DNA from: Mesostigma viride
Taxonomy: Eukaryota; Streptophyta; Mesostigmatophyceae; Mesostigmatales; Mesostigmataceae
NCBI GenBank assembly: GCA_009746045.1
Contig: RPFO01000234.1
Location: 1-64,000, forward strand
Length of the DNA: 64,000 nt
Reading direction: 5' to 3'
Below the pieces are notes generated by a model, which saw only the letters and a list, made by a program, of their open reading frames with translations, had not been told where the DNA came from and did not search any database. Shown one piece after another: positions 39,596 through 49,650 of this stretch. Position 1 is the first letter of the stretch, and the number at the start of each line of letters is the position of its first letter. The position numbers and the translations under genes were made by a program.

Positions 39596-40283
39596 CCTCC
39601 GGCGGTCGCTGAGCTGCGCGTCCCTGCGCCAGCGTGCTTGGGCGTGCTGCCTCCCGTACTCGGAAAGCCAGCGGCGTGGTTATGTCCTCCATGGGCGGAA
39701 TGCGCCCGATTGGCACACTTGACCACCGTGCAGTCGACCCGCCGGTCAGCACCCCACCGCCTCGCCCAAACGGAATTGAGACCCCGCCTGGCAGCATGCG
39801 TCCTGGTGCACCCCTGCGTGGGTCCATCGCGCGCGCCAGCCCTGCCCCGTTCTCCTCGTGCAATCCGTCTCGCGCTTGATCGAAAGGCAGGCGCCTGGGC
39901 GCCAGCGTATACTCGCCCCGTGGCTGACCATCCGCCTCACCAAGCAAGTCGTGTCGGGTTAGCGACCCAGCCAAAACCCCCGGTTCCATCGGAGCCCTTC
40001 CCGCCGCATTACATGAGGTTGGCGGCTGGTCCCGCTCCCTCGGCTCCGCGGCAACACCACTGGGGCCCGGCATCGATGCCTGCCCGTCCCATGGTGTGGA
40101 CTGCAGATGACGACCCTCTACGGCCACCAATCTGTCGGTCACTTCCCGCATCTGCAGCGCCAGTTGCTGCTGCAACTGTTGCGACTGTTGCTGCATCTGC
40201 GCTTGCATCTGCGCGAACAGCGCCACCATACTCAGCGGCGCTTCTTGGTCGCGACTCTCACCCACTGCGGGTACGGCGGGAGG
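39549..40283 (-). CDS. gag: Family-B Gag N-terminus, copy 2, interrupted by LTR element
   Basis: Gln-rich leader region of Gag (QMQAQMQQQSQQLQQQLALQ), then Pro/Arg-rich sequence. The frame is open leftward from the insertion point (40283) to 39549 and overlaps the main ORF by 46 bases in another frame. To the right it is cut by the LTR element at 40284; its first codons are at 49561-49620. Confidence 0.75.
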   Translation of the reverse strand, partial: PPAVPAVGESRDQEAPLSMVALFAQMQAQMQQQSQQLQQQLALQMREVTDRLVAVEGRHLQSTPWDGQASMPGPSGVAAEPRERDQPPTSCNAAGRAPMEPGVLAGSLTRHDLLGEADGQPRGEYTLAPRRLPFDQARDGLHEENGAGLARAMDPRRGAPGRMLPGGVSIPFGRGGGVLTGGSTARWSSVPIGRIPPMEDITTPLAFRVREAARPSTLAQGRAAQRPPEDADGVPVPAKGAPHT

Positions 40284-40918
40284 AGTTAATATTGCCTGGC
40301 AAGCAATATTATTCTACTAAGCTACTTGGCTTGTAGAGATTCTACTTCCGGTTACTACAATCCAGAAACGGGTTCATTCTGATGAGTATAAAGTATTGCT
40401 CGAGATATGAGCAAGATACTGTTCTACTACATTCTACTTGGATTCGGTGATTCTACGGTGGTTCTTCAAGTGACGCGTGGCATACGACGTCTTGTCACAG
40501 TGTACGATAGGACATTTAGTCTCCGACACTGCGGTCTATTCAATGCTATTGATTAGACGTAACAAATAGTGACAGGACTTGTGCGACAGGACACTGATGT
40601 GACTATTTATGGATAACGAGTCGAGATCTGCTGGTCCAGAGTGAAGGACAGCAATATTGTGAGATGATCTGTCCTATCAGTCATCTGGATGTGACTGCGT
40701 CACAATTAGTATATAACGAGCAGGAAGCTGCCACTTGGTAGCACCACTTTCCCTGCACCTGTGTCCTCGCACTTTCGGCGACGGTTCTCACGTGCCTCGT
40801 GCGTTCTGTGCTGGTAGCCATAACCAGCAACGTAAACCTATTGATTAATATAACTACTTCCTCTGTAGATATTAATCAGTGCAGACTGAACCACAGTTCA
40901 GCCACAGTTTCGTTAACT
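40284..40918 (+). repeat. 5' LTR
   Basis: Starts AGTTAATATTGCC and ends GTTAACT. TATATAA at 40710-40716 is a likely promoter. An unusual feature is the absence of TG...CA ends. Confidence 0.9.
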
Positions 40919-40999
40919 CGAATTACAATCGAGTTCGTAATCTACTGATTACGGCATTGATTTCTGGTGTCGGCAATTTTTACGGTGTTTTTCCATTAT

Positions 41000-41581
41000 A
41001 TGGGAAACACGCGTGAATATCGTGAGCCATCTCCCGAGCGTGCGTCGGCTCCATCGTCTTCAGGTTTTAATTTCAACGTTCAACGTACGGCGTCAACTGC
41101 TGCGCTGCATTCGCGTGCTGTTCAACCTTCGCTGTCTCAAGCGCTCGTCAGCCGGCCGCCAGTTTCTAACGATCTGCATCAGTTCGTCGACGACCTTACT
41201 CAAGATTTGGAAATCCTGTCGGAAAATTCCCATATTTTCCGAAGGCTTGCAGCGTCGGGATCAGACGAACAAGCTCAAGTAATTTCGGCGCTTCGCACCT
41301 ACGGCTTGGGTGTTCTGGCATTGGCGACAGCGTGGTCTGGAATTTGGGCGACTCTTCCGGCTGTCGCAGTTCCGGTTAGCAACAACGGGTGGGCGTCGTC
41401 AGTCGACGGTATCATAAACGTCGCTGCTTCGATTCAGCGGCAATCAAACGCTGAGGAGCCAGGTGAAAACAGCGAGGGGCTTCCTGATTTATATCCGAGT
41501 ATTGTGCAGCAGATTTTGGATAACGTATTGCAGTTTCCGCGCGACGATATGCGGCTGGATTTAATTTTCTGTTATAATTAA
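41000..41581 (+). CDS. ORF0, unrecognised protein directly after the 5' LTR
   Basis: 193 residues from ATG 41000 (MGNTREYREPSPERASAPSS). The N-terminus is Ser/Pro/Arg-rich and looks disordered. The middle is helical (LHQFVDDLTQDLEILSENSH). A hydrophobic Ala/Val stretch (LGVLALATAWSGIWATLPAV) could be a membrane helix, followed by an acidic C-terminus. It has no CCHC knuckle, so it is not the main Gag, which lies at 43488. A similarly placed Ser-rich ORF follows LTR-like sequence at 61604. Confidence 0.5.
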   Translation: MGNTREYREPSPERASAPSSSGFNFNVQRTASTAALHSRAVQPSLSQALVSRPPVSNDLHQFVDDLTQDLEILSENSHIFRRLAASGSDEQAQVISALRTYGLGVLALATAWSGIWATLPAVAVPVSNNGWASSVDGIINVAASIQRQSNAEEPGENSEGLPDLYPSIVQQILDNVLQFPRDDMRLDLIFCYN

Positions 41582-43487
41582 CAGTGAATTAATTCAGGAA
41601 AAAAATTTTCTTGGTTCCAGAGCCTAATGTCTAATCACCAAGAAAATGTCCTCATATGAGGACATTTTTAAGCATGGATACCATTTGTAATAACTCACAC
41701 ATTTCAACATATCCATGGGTACGGCATGGAACCATGTTCATTTATGATATGTTCAAGAGTAGCAATGCTTAACATCCATGAAATATGCTCATTGTATAAT
41801 GGTTTACGATTTATGAATGCAGGGGGGTCGCTACGCGAGTGACCAACAAGCACTCAAGTCAACAATATGCCCAGAAAGAAGGCAGGGCCAGGTCATGGCT
41901 GGTCCTGAAAATGCACCCAAGGTGCCCACAACATGTCTACGTTACACCCTCGCTATCCTAGACCCTGCAGCCTGCCGGGGGGGGCACAAAATGTAACTGG
42001 CAGCCAGGGACCATGGTGCAGGCCAAATAGCAGGTGTAAAGCTAGCTCAAAGCTAGCTCAGTCCAAATAATGAAATAAGAAGCAAATACTTGCCAAGGTT
42101 AGGTCCATGATCGTTATTGGAGGCTTGGCTGCCACCACGGTGCTCGACAATGATGCTGAAGCCTTCAATTATATATGAAGCAGATACTGCAAAGAGGCAC
42201 AAATAGCAGTACAAGCACAATGTAAGCATGACAAGCTCAAGTTTCCAAGCCAGTCTAGCTCACTTGGACATGAGGTTAAGCGTTAGAAACATATGGGCAA
42301 CATCCCAGCAAGCCTTGAAAAAGTTTTCAGCAACAAGGCAGTATATGTGTTGAATCAAACTACCACATTGCAACTAAGCACAGTGACTTCTACTTGCTGC
42401 TGTTTTGACGACGCAAGGCCGTTTACCTTTTCAGTGACACCACGGGAAAAGAAAGCATTACCCAGCAAACTTCCTTTAAGTTCCCCGGACATAGGCGTAA
42501 TCACAACCACGACGTTGGGCATTGAAAAGAACCGGAATCATTAAGTCGGCGGGAGTTATAAGCTACGATACTCTTGACACGCTTATTTAGAACGATGCGG
42601 TTGCGGATGACATCCGGAACCTTGTTCTTGACGTGCGCCCAGGCCGCCAGCTGCGCGGGACAGCTCAAGAAATATATATTAAAGGACGGTGACGCCCGGG
42701 AAGCACCCAGCCTTGCGGCAAAAGTAAAATATGGCTCGCGCTCGCCGTGGTTTTTGCCAGGCGTGACTGCGATATCACGACGAAAAAATGGAGACTCTTT
42801 GACCCATCTAACTGCCCAGGTCCCTCTGTTGCCCGGGTCGCCCATTAACCCAGAAGCGTACCATAACCCATACTCGCGATATCCACAGCTACTGGGCGGA
42901 AAAAGAAATTGTAAAACCGAACTGCATACTGACCTATCATGCCATCTACGTAGCTTCCAGATTTTCTTCAACGATGCCAAAATCCGTTCATGAACAATAT
43001 TTTCGACATATACAAAGCACCTGCACGTCAAAAGCAGCATCTTCGAAATGACTAGATGATGATCTAAAGTTCTGTCTTCATTCGGGGCAAAATAATGGCC
43101 TATAACGTTCAGGCAAGCCTCAGAACTGGAACGACCCCATAGCCGTCACTCGACAGAATACTCGATTACATTGCAACGTTCTTGCTGTAGTAGGTACTTT
43201 TCCTCGCCTCATATTTTCCAGGTACGGTCGGCCCCTGTCGACCCCGGGGGCTTGGCGCGCTCAGTACCTATCCCAGTTTCGCGCCAAAACCCACCAGGGA
43301 TCCTCAGGACCAACTTTGGCGCCAAAACCGCCCCCCTGACCCCTCCCGTCTCAAACGAGGACTATGTCCTCAAATGAGGACATTTGGTTTTTGGACACTA
43401 AGGGATTAATTTATTAATTCCCCAGCAGTATTCTTTCTTCAGCATCGGCATCAGCATCGACAGTTGTCATCGGCATTCGCAGCGACC
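41582..43487. other. Non-coding part of the LTR element with palindromes
   Basis: No convincing gene. It opens with a hairpin (41605-41647) and an overlapping 26-bp perfect palindrome (41643-41668, core GTCCTCATATGAGGAC). A near copy of the palindrome (TGTCCTCAAATGAGGACA) lies at about 43365-43382. The two may bound a secondary insertion of about 1.7 kb. The last 80 bases are the gag leader. Confidence 0.5.
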
Positions 43488-44547
43488 ATGCAGGGTTTGG
43501 AAGACGGCGAGATACGCGGCGAACAAATGCTGCGGGGTCAGAATTTTAATCAGAATTTTAATCGTCCAGCAGCAGCAGCAGCAGAGCAGCCCCGCAGAGC
43601 CAAGGCCCAGGAGGGCTTTGCTATTCTTAACCAGCTTCCCAGTCTCAAGGAGCACTGGACTGTTAAGGATAAGGATATTACCATTAGGCACCTTAAGGGA
43701 TATAAGGGCTTGTATAATGGTAACAATCCTCTGCAGGTGCTGTGTATGTCACAGTACCTTCTTAAGTGTCCCAAGAGGGTGCAGAAGTATGTAAATGACA
43801 AGTTTGAGGATGGAGATTCCTGGGAGGTTTTTATAGCTGAGTTTGAGGTGTTCCTAGATGATAAGAGGGCTAGTGATGGCTCCTTTTGGAAGAAGGAGTA
43901 CATTGATTTCAAGGCTGAGGGTCTGATTCTGCAGGCATTTGAGGATTTTCAGGAGCTCAGGCACAATTGTGCTGGCAAGGGGTATGTAGTGTCAGATGAG
44001 ATTGCCATGGATGATTTCCTAGGTAGCCTGGGATTGGATGAGGTCACCTTGGATAACCTGCAGGTGCACATGCGTACATGCACAACCTGGGCTGCTATGG
44101 TGGCCAAGATCAAGGATTATTTCAGGGGCAAGTATGTGGGAGGCAAGAAGGAGGCAGACAAGGCCAGGGAGAAGCAGAAGGAGAAGGATAAGGTGGATGT
44201 GGCAGCTGCAGCAGGGGTCAGTGTTCCCAAGGTCAAGGGCAACCAATGGGGGGGGCAGCCCTCCAACGGTTATGGCCCACCAAGGTCAGGGCCTTCCAAG
44301 CGGGGGGGCTTCCAGGCCAAGCTAGGGCTTCAGTGGCTTCAAGCGTCGTGGAGGTCCTTCCCAGGAGCAGCCAGCGGCTCAGCGTCCCAGATTTGATTTC
44401 AACAGGGTGGGGTCCCAGCGGGGACCACCTGGGGTGGGGACACCTCGTATCACATGTTATTTCTGTCACCAGCAGGGCCACATCCGTAAGGACTGCCCTA
44501 GCTGGCGTAAGCAAAGGGGCCAAGGTGGGTATAACAACCCAACCTGA
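43488..44547 (+). CDS. gag: Family-A Gag with internal +1 frame change
   Basis: ATG 43488 (MQGLEDGEIRGEQML). The body frame runs to 44396 (YVNDKFEDGDSWEVFIAEFE, MRTCTTWAAMVAKIKDYFRG). The C-terminal nucleocapsid lies in the +1 frame between a TAG at 44323-44325 and TGA 44545-44547, and includes a CCHC knuckle CYFCHQQGHIRKDC. So the frame must change between 44326 and 44396. As the LTRs date the insertion as recent, programmed +1 frameshifting is possible; an indel is the alternative. Confidence 0.75.
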
Positions 44548-46662
44548 CGGACTCAGCCTTCCCTGGGCTTGCTAGGGTCCGCCAGGGAGGGGGCTAAGAG
44601 TGACCCCCCCATTACTCTGGATGAAGTTGATTTGCTCCCTGCACAGGTTGAGAGTCTCCCACTTAAGGTTGAGAGTCCCCCTGCACAGGTTGAGGGTGCA
44701 TCCATGGAGGAAGAACACAATGGGGTAGTGACTGGGTCTTCCCACGTCACCATGGTGAAAGCAGTTACCACAAGGCAACAACGTTCCCACATGGCTCTTG
44801 GAGGTAGTTTGCGTACTCCTTCAATGTTGGAGCGTGGAAGTCCTGCCTTAGGGCCGGAAGCTCCTCTAGAGGAGGAGGGTGAGGCTGATGGCCTGAATGA
44901 TGCAATGGGGAGCATGGTTGTAAGTGAGCGTGCTGTTCCAAGCACCTCACCTGTATTTAATAAAATGTCTCTTGTGTCAAACATTGCATTGAGATTGCAT
45001 CACATGTTTGGTCATGCTGCCCAGGCACTCCAGTTTGCAAGGAGGCTGGGAGGGACATCTTTGTTTAATGCAGTAAAACAGGTTGCTGAGGCTTGTTCCT
45101 GTAGGCTGGTTGCTCCCAAGCCTAAGAAGTCTCATGTCAGACAACCTGTGTTGCAGCCTGGATATGTACAATGTGATATCCAAGAAATCAGGAAACTGAT
45201 TTTGTTGGTTGGTGTTGACAGATATACCAAGTACAAGGTGCTGGAGCTGTTGCAAGACAAGTCTAAGCCATGTTTGGTGGCTGGGCTCCAGGCTATCAGA
45301 TCCAGAATGAAACCAGTGATCCAGCTGCAGTGTGATTTAGAATTTGAGTGCTGCATGGGGAATGAAGACCTCCCTGAGTTATTTGTTGTACACAGGGAGT
45401 CCCATGGCAGTCAAGGCGTGGTGGAGAGGACAATCAGAGAACTCAAGACTATTCTGCTGACGGAGAAGAAGATTCCAAGATTGGTTCCAGCTATTATCAA
45501 GACGGCCTGGTTAAGGTCAGTTGAGGACAGATTGAATGTCAGGGCACCCATGTATGTTGGAGAGGTCCCTGTGACTCCATTATCATTGCATCTTCGGGAG
45601 CTCCCTACTGAGGTTGAGCAAGCCTGGAAAGATAGCCTTATGTTCAAGTTTGCCAAGTTGAGGCAGAAAGACAAGGGCTGGAGTGTTCTGAAACCTGTTG
45701 TTGGCCAGAGGGTAATTGTGTGGAAAGAGCCCAAGCTTGCAGGCAAGCGTGGTAGCTGGCACCCTGGAGTAGTGACCAGGGTGGAACTAGCTGGGCACAA
45801 GTGCTGGGTGAAGATGGAGGATCCTCCCCAGAATGTGCACCGTCTGTCGTGGTCATATGTACGTCTAAGGGGTGCTGAAGCAGAGGCAGTAGCTCCTGAT
45901 GTGACAACCTTGCCAGTTGGTCATGACGTCATCCCTGATCATCACGTTCAAGCTGGAAGTAATCCCCGGGTAAGTCCTGGCCAGACCCCTGGATCGGTTA
46001 ACTTTCCATCCTTAGGACAGGCAGATGTGGTCCCCTCTAGCCTCACTAAGCATAGAGGTGTGGGCCTGAAAGATGTGGTGCTGGCTATGCAAAAAGCCAA
46101 GCAAGGACCTCGGGTGTCCAAGCTCAGCCAGTTGGAGGAGTCCGAGGATGCTGTCCTAGAGGTAGATACCAATGCTGAGGTTTCTGTTATGGGATCTCAA
46201 CATACAGGTCAACGGCAGGTGCTTTCGCCTAGTTGTGCTTGGGTGTCTGACTTTAGTGGCAGGACACACATTATGGTATTGGGAGAGGTGCTGGTACCCT
46301 TCATGGGTGAGAATGTCACATTTCTTGTGCTTGAAGATTATGATGGCCCTATCATCTTGGGTCAAAATTTTCTGAGCTCTCCTCGAATTGTTGTGGCATC
46401 TGATAAGCTGAGAAAGTTTGGCTGGGGTAGCATACCCTTGGTCAATTTTAAAACCTCCCTTGCCAGTGTATTTAATTCTGTGAAAGCGATCAAGAATGTG
46501 CAGTGGCCTGAGAATCAGATTCCTGTGGCTTCCAGTCTTGTGATGCCAGCTGCTCTTCACCCTAGCAGTATTGGTATTACTAAGAGATCACTGGCTGCTC
46601 ATTCTCCTCTTAGCTATGATCAGCTTGTCCAGGAAATGAGTTCTCCTCTACATAATGTTTGA
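44548..46662 (+). CDS. pol: Family-A Pol part 1: integrase followed by protease
   Basis: The frame is the same as the nucleocapsid frame and is separated from it only by TGA 44545-44547, suggesting stop readthrough; counted from the codon at 44569 it has 697 residues. HHCC-like zinc site: H145-x3-H149...C176-x-C178. Integrase triad: D203 (YVQCDIQ), D255 (LQCDLEF), E286 (GVVERTIREL). A WKEPKLAGKRGSW segment at 385-398 follows. The retropepsin comes only after integrase: LEVDTNAEVSV (Asp533, DTN instead of DTG/DSG), then PIILGQNFL (595-602). No protease motif is found before the integrase. The ORF overlaps the RT ORF by 8 bases. Confidence 0.85.
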   Translation, partial: RTQPSLGLLGSAREGAKSDPPITLDEVDLLPAQVESLPLKVESPPAQVEGASMEEEHNGVVTGSSHVTMVKAVTTRQQRSHMALGGSLRTPSMLERGSPALGPEAPLEEEGEADGLNDAMGSMVVSERAVPSTSPVFNKMSLVSNIALRLHHMFGHAAQALQFARRLGGTSLFNAVKQVAEACSCRLVAPKPKKSHVRQPVLQPGYVQCDIQEIRKLILLVGVDRYTKYKVLELLQDKSKPCLVAGLQAIRSRMKPVIQLQCDLEFECCMGNEDLPELFVVHRESHGSQGVVERTIRELKTILLTEKKIPRLVPAIIKTAWLRSVEDRLNVRAPMYVGEVPVTPLSLHLRELPTEVEQAWKDSLMFKFAKLRQKDKGWSVLKPVVGQRVIVWKEPKLAGKRGSWHPGVVTRVELAGHKCWVKMEDPPQNVHRLSWSYVRLRGAEAEAVAPDVTTLPVGHDVIPDHHVQAGSNPRVSPGQTPGSVNFPSLGQADVVPSSLTKHRGVGLKDVVLAMQKAKQGPRVSKLSQLEESEDAVLEVDTNAEVSVMGSQHTGQRQVLSPSCAWVSDFSGRTHIMVLGEVLVPFMGENVTFLVLEDYDGPIILGQNFLSSPRIVVASDKLRKFGWGSIPLVNFKTSLASVFNSVKAIKNVQWPENQIPVASSLVMPAALHPSSIGITKRSLAAHSPLSYDQLVQEMSSPLHNV

Positions 46663-48148
46663 GGCCTGGAGGCTAGCATTTGCCAAGGCTCTAGAGGAGT
46701 GGTTGCAGTTTGACTGCTGTCAGCCTGTGAATGAAGTTCCCCCATACAGTACACGGTTGAAGCTCAGATTCGTCATCAAGCGGAAGGAGGTGGAGGGGGT
46801 GTCTGTTCCCCATGTGCGTCCAGTTCTCAATGAATACCGTGGTACTGGGGATCTTCTGGGCGAGGAGTTGTATACACCTGGGATGCTACATGATACATGG
46901 CGTATTTTATTGTGCCTGTATGTCGGTATGCTGAACCAGGGTGCTGATATGTCTTCAGTTCTGCTAGATTTCAAGAGAGCATTTCTGAAGGGTGATCCCA
47001 GTGTGGCTCAACAGGTGTGGCATTGTGAAACACCATTTCATGTGCCAGTTCCTGTAGCCTGGCAGGCAGAGCTCCAGTCTAGCTACCTGCTGATTCTGAA
47101 GGGTCTAGAAGGTCTCAGGTCCAGTCCCATCATTTGGAGGCTTACCCTGGAAGACTTCTTGACTAAACACTGTGGGTTGAAGGTGTCATCTGTGGACCCA
47201 TGTTTATTGCTGGGTAGGTGGCATGATTTACCTGTGTATGCTAGCCTGCATGGTGATGACTTGCACTTGATTGCTCCCACTAAGTGGTTGAGTCAGTTTG
47301 TGCCCATCATTAATGATGCATTTCCTCTGGGAAAAGAATTGTGGCAGAAGCCTGGAGAGGCTGTCACGTTCTGTGGAATGCAGGCTACATTGGTTCAGGA
47401 GGGGAGTCAGTGGCTGATTAAGCTGCAGGCGGGCAATGACTACAAGAGTACCATTCTTCAATCTGTTCCAGAGGTCATGACGTCATCCATTGCACCTGAG
47501 CTGAAAGGCAAGTTGGCCTGGTATGGCAGCATTTGTGGGCCTGACATGATGGTCCATAGCAGATCCCCTGATGATGTGCTAATCCTGGAGGAGCCTTCCC
47601 AGATTATTGCACATGTTAACAAGTCTCCTGGTATTACTTTAGCTGGGATTGATTTGTCTTTGCCATTTTCCTTGGATATCTATGTTGATAGCTCCATGGA
47701 TAGCAGGCAAGTTTCTAAGGTCAGAGGCAGGTCAGCTGGCTTGTTTGTGCTTCAGCAGCATAGGCCTAGTCTTGTGGCCTGGTACAGTCGTCTTCAAAGA
47801 AGGGTTGCTGTGAGTTCAGATGTCTCTGAGTGCAGAGCCATTTGTGAAGGGATTCAGTCCAGTTTGTACATCAAGGAGCTGTTGCTAGCTATGGCTTCAG
47901 TGACTCCTCATACTCTTCAGATGGAAACCTTGATCCTTTCAGATAACATGGGCATGGTCCAGTTTGTGCACAAGCAGTTGGCCAGGAGCAGAGATCTGGA
48001 TTATCTCCTGTTGAAGGAGTTGGCAGGTCTGGTGGATATTCAACATCTTCCAGGTTCTGAGAATCCTGCTGATGCCTTGACCAAGTTACCTCACAAGTCT
48101 GCTGAGCAATATAAGCTTCTTTACAAGCTGATGAGCTCCTCTGTGTGA
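46655..48148 (+). CDS. pol: Family-A Pol part 2: copia-type RT and RNase H
   Basis: 497 residues from ATG 46655, overlapping the previous ORF (ATGTTTGA). RT: SVLLDFKRAFLKGD (Asp105), the LKGLEGLRSSPIIWR palm motif, and ASLHGDDLHLIAP (D201-D202); the usual YVDD box is HGDD. RNase H has a full DEDD set: YVDSS D345, SECRA E392, LSDNMG D430, PADALTK D473, with QHLPGSENPADALTK typical of copia RNase H. Translation may need reinitiation or frameshifting at the overlap. Confidence 0.9.
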   Translation: MFEAWRLAFAKALEEWLQFDCCQPVNEVPPYSTRLKLRFVIKRKEVEGVSVPHVRPVLNEYRGTGDLLGEELYTPGMLHDTWRILLCLYVGMLNQGADMSSVLLDFKRAFLKGDPSVAQQVWHCETPFHVPVPVAWQAELQSSYLLILKGLEGLRSSPIIWRLTLEDFLTKHCGLKVSSVDPCLLLGRWHDLPVYASLHGDDLHLIAPTKWLSQFVPIINDAFPLGKELWQKPGEAVTFCGMQATLVQEGSQWLIKLQAGNDYKSTILQSVPEVMTSSIAPELKGKLAWYGSICGPDMMVHSRSPDDVLILEEPSQIIAHVNKSPGITLAGIDLSLPFSLDIYVDSSMDSRQVSKVRGRSAGLFVLQQHRPSLVAWYSRLQRRVAVSSDVSECRAICEGIQSSLYIKELLLAMASVTPHTLQMETLILSDNMGMVQFVHKQLARSRDLDYLLLKELAGLVDIQHLPGSENPADALTKLPHKSAEQYKLLYKLMSSSV

Positions 48149-48927
48149 GTTGAGCAATTCCAGCTGGAGCTTTGAGTTTGGTGACTGATTGGGTGAGAAG
48201 AGCTAACATAGAGCTGGGCTCTGTTATGCTGAGAGCTGTGATGCTCTGAGGGCAGTAATGCTCTGTGTACATATGTGTATAATACTGTATTCTATGTAAT
48301 GCTCAGTCATGGAGCATGATGTTGGTTGGGGGTTTGTCCTCAGTTTGAGGTTTGTCTCAACCAAAGGGATTTTATATGTAGGGCAGGGTTCGATTCCCTG
48401 GGGCTGCTTAGGCGGATTTTCCCGGATTGGCTGGCCCATCAACGTGCTGGTGAGGTGGCGACAGGTCCCCCTAGTTTTGTCCCAGACAGAGGAATGTAGT
48501 TTGTCATGTGCTTAATATATTTTGTGATGTGCTATTTCTCAGTCCATGGTGGGCGCCAGTTCTGATAACTATCAATGTCTACCTGATAAGGTCTTGTGGG
48601 TAACTTGTGGGGTTCCAATCAGGAGCCATTATGGTGATGATTCCATTTTGGTCATTATTCTGGTTAGCCACAAGCTGCTATTCCAAACACTTGGCTTTCT
48701 ACTTCCAGTGGATAGGGAATTCATTGTAATTCGTCATGGCTGAGATGTGTTGTGATCTGGTGCTTGATTAATCCCGAGCAGAGACTACAGAGAGCTGGGA
48801 GGGATGTCAAGTGCTATGCTTGTTGTTTCTATATATGTGTTGCCAAGCCTAACAGCTCTAAAAGAAAGAAAGGGCTGGAGTTAATATGGCTGTTACGTCC
48901 AAGCTCTAAAAGAGAAGAAAGGGCTGG
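48149..48927 (+). other. 3' untranslated region and polypurine tract of the LTR element
   Basis: No ORF. It contains a T-arm-like GGTTCGATTCC box at 48384-48400 and ends in two similar purine tracts (AAAGAAAGAAAGGGCTGGAG near 48857; AGAGAAGAAAGGGCTGG at 48911), the second adjoining the 3' LTR. Confidence 0.6.
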
Positions 48928-49555
48928 AGTTAATATTGCCTGGCAAGCAATATTATTCTACTAAGCTACTTGGCTTGTAGAGATTCTACTTCCGGTTACT
49001 ACAATCCAGAAACGGGTTCATTCTGATGAGTATTGCTCGAGATATGAGCAAGATACTGTTCTACTACATTCTACTTGGATTCGGTGATTCTACGGTGGTT
49101 CTTCAAGTGACGCGTGGCATACGACGTCTTGTCACAGTGTACGATAGGACATTTAGTCTCCGACACTGCGGTCTATTCAATGCTATTGATTAGACGTAAC
49201 AAATAGTGACAGGACTTGTGCGACAGGACACTGATGTGACTATTTATGGATAACGAGTCGAGATCTGCTGGTCCAGAGTGAAGGACAGCAATATTGTGAG
49301 ATGATCTGTCCTATCAGTCATCTGGATGTGACTGCGTCACAATTAGTATATAACGAGCAGGAAGCTGCCACTTGGTAGCACCACTTTCCCTGCACCTGTG
49401 TCCTCGCACCTTCGGCGACGGTTCTCACGTGCCTCGTGCGTTCTGTGCTGGTAGCCATAACCAGCAACGTAAACCTATTGATTAATATAACTACTTCCTC
49501 TGTAGATATTAATCAGTGCAGACTGAACCACAGTTCAGCCACAGTTTGGTTAACT
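48928..49555 (+). repeat. 3' LTR
   Basis: Near-identical to the 5' LTR (7-bp indel, about two substitutions). TATATAA at 49347-49353. Preceded by a polypurine tract at about 48909-48926, which is itself imperfectly duplicated near 48857-48880. Confidence 0.9.
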
Positions 49556-49560
49556 GGAGG

Positions 49561-49620
49561 AATCCCGCCATTCGACCCCGGAGCGGACGTGTCGGCATCT
49601 GCTCTATTTGCATCCGCCAT
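49561..49620 (-). CDS. gag: First codons of family-B Gag, copy 2 (5' piece)
   Basis: ATG at 49618-49620 (MADANRADADTSAPGSNGGI) corresponds to the copy-1 start MADQDG. After removing 40284-49560 (the LTR element plus one GGAGG copy) this frame runs directly into the ORF at 40283. An upstream in-frame ATG lies at 49650. Confidence 0.75.
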
Positions 49621-49650
49621 GGCTCGAGTCTGCGCTTGCGTCAGTGGCAT

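Larger units (their letters stand above)
40284..49555 (+). mobile_element. Nested LTR retrotransposon with AGTTAA...TTAACT termini
   Basis: Two direct LTRs (40284-40918, 635 bp; 48928-49555, 628 bp) differ only by a 7-bp indel near 40388 and about two substitutions. Both start AGTTAA and end TTAACT. A 5-bp target duplication GGAGG flanks the element (40279-40283, 49556-49560). The interior holds ORF0, a 1.9-kb non-coding part, gag, IN-PR, RT-RH, a 3' UTR and a polypurine tract. Confidence 0.9.
35342..49650 (-). mobile_element. Family-B element copy 2, split by a nested LTR retrotransposon
   Basis: Parts: 35342-40283 and 49556-49650 (plus leader/LTR further right). The 9.27-kb LTR element at 40284-49555 lies between them, in the opposite orientation. 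Confidence 0.8.

Noticed and set aside
42501-43040. 179-codon minus-strand ORF within the LTR element
   Set aside because: No motif, biased composition, opposite strand; likely chance.
48384-48400. tRNA gene suggested by a perfect T-arm and B-box
   Set aside because: No matching acceptor, D or anticodon arms upstream; lies in the 3' UTR of the LTR element.
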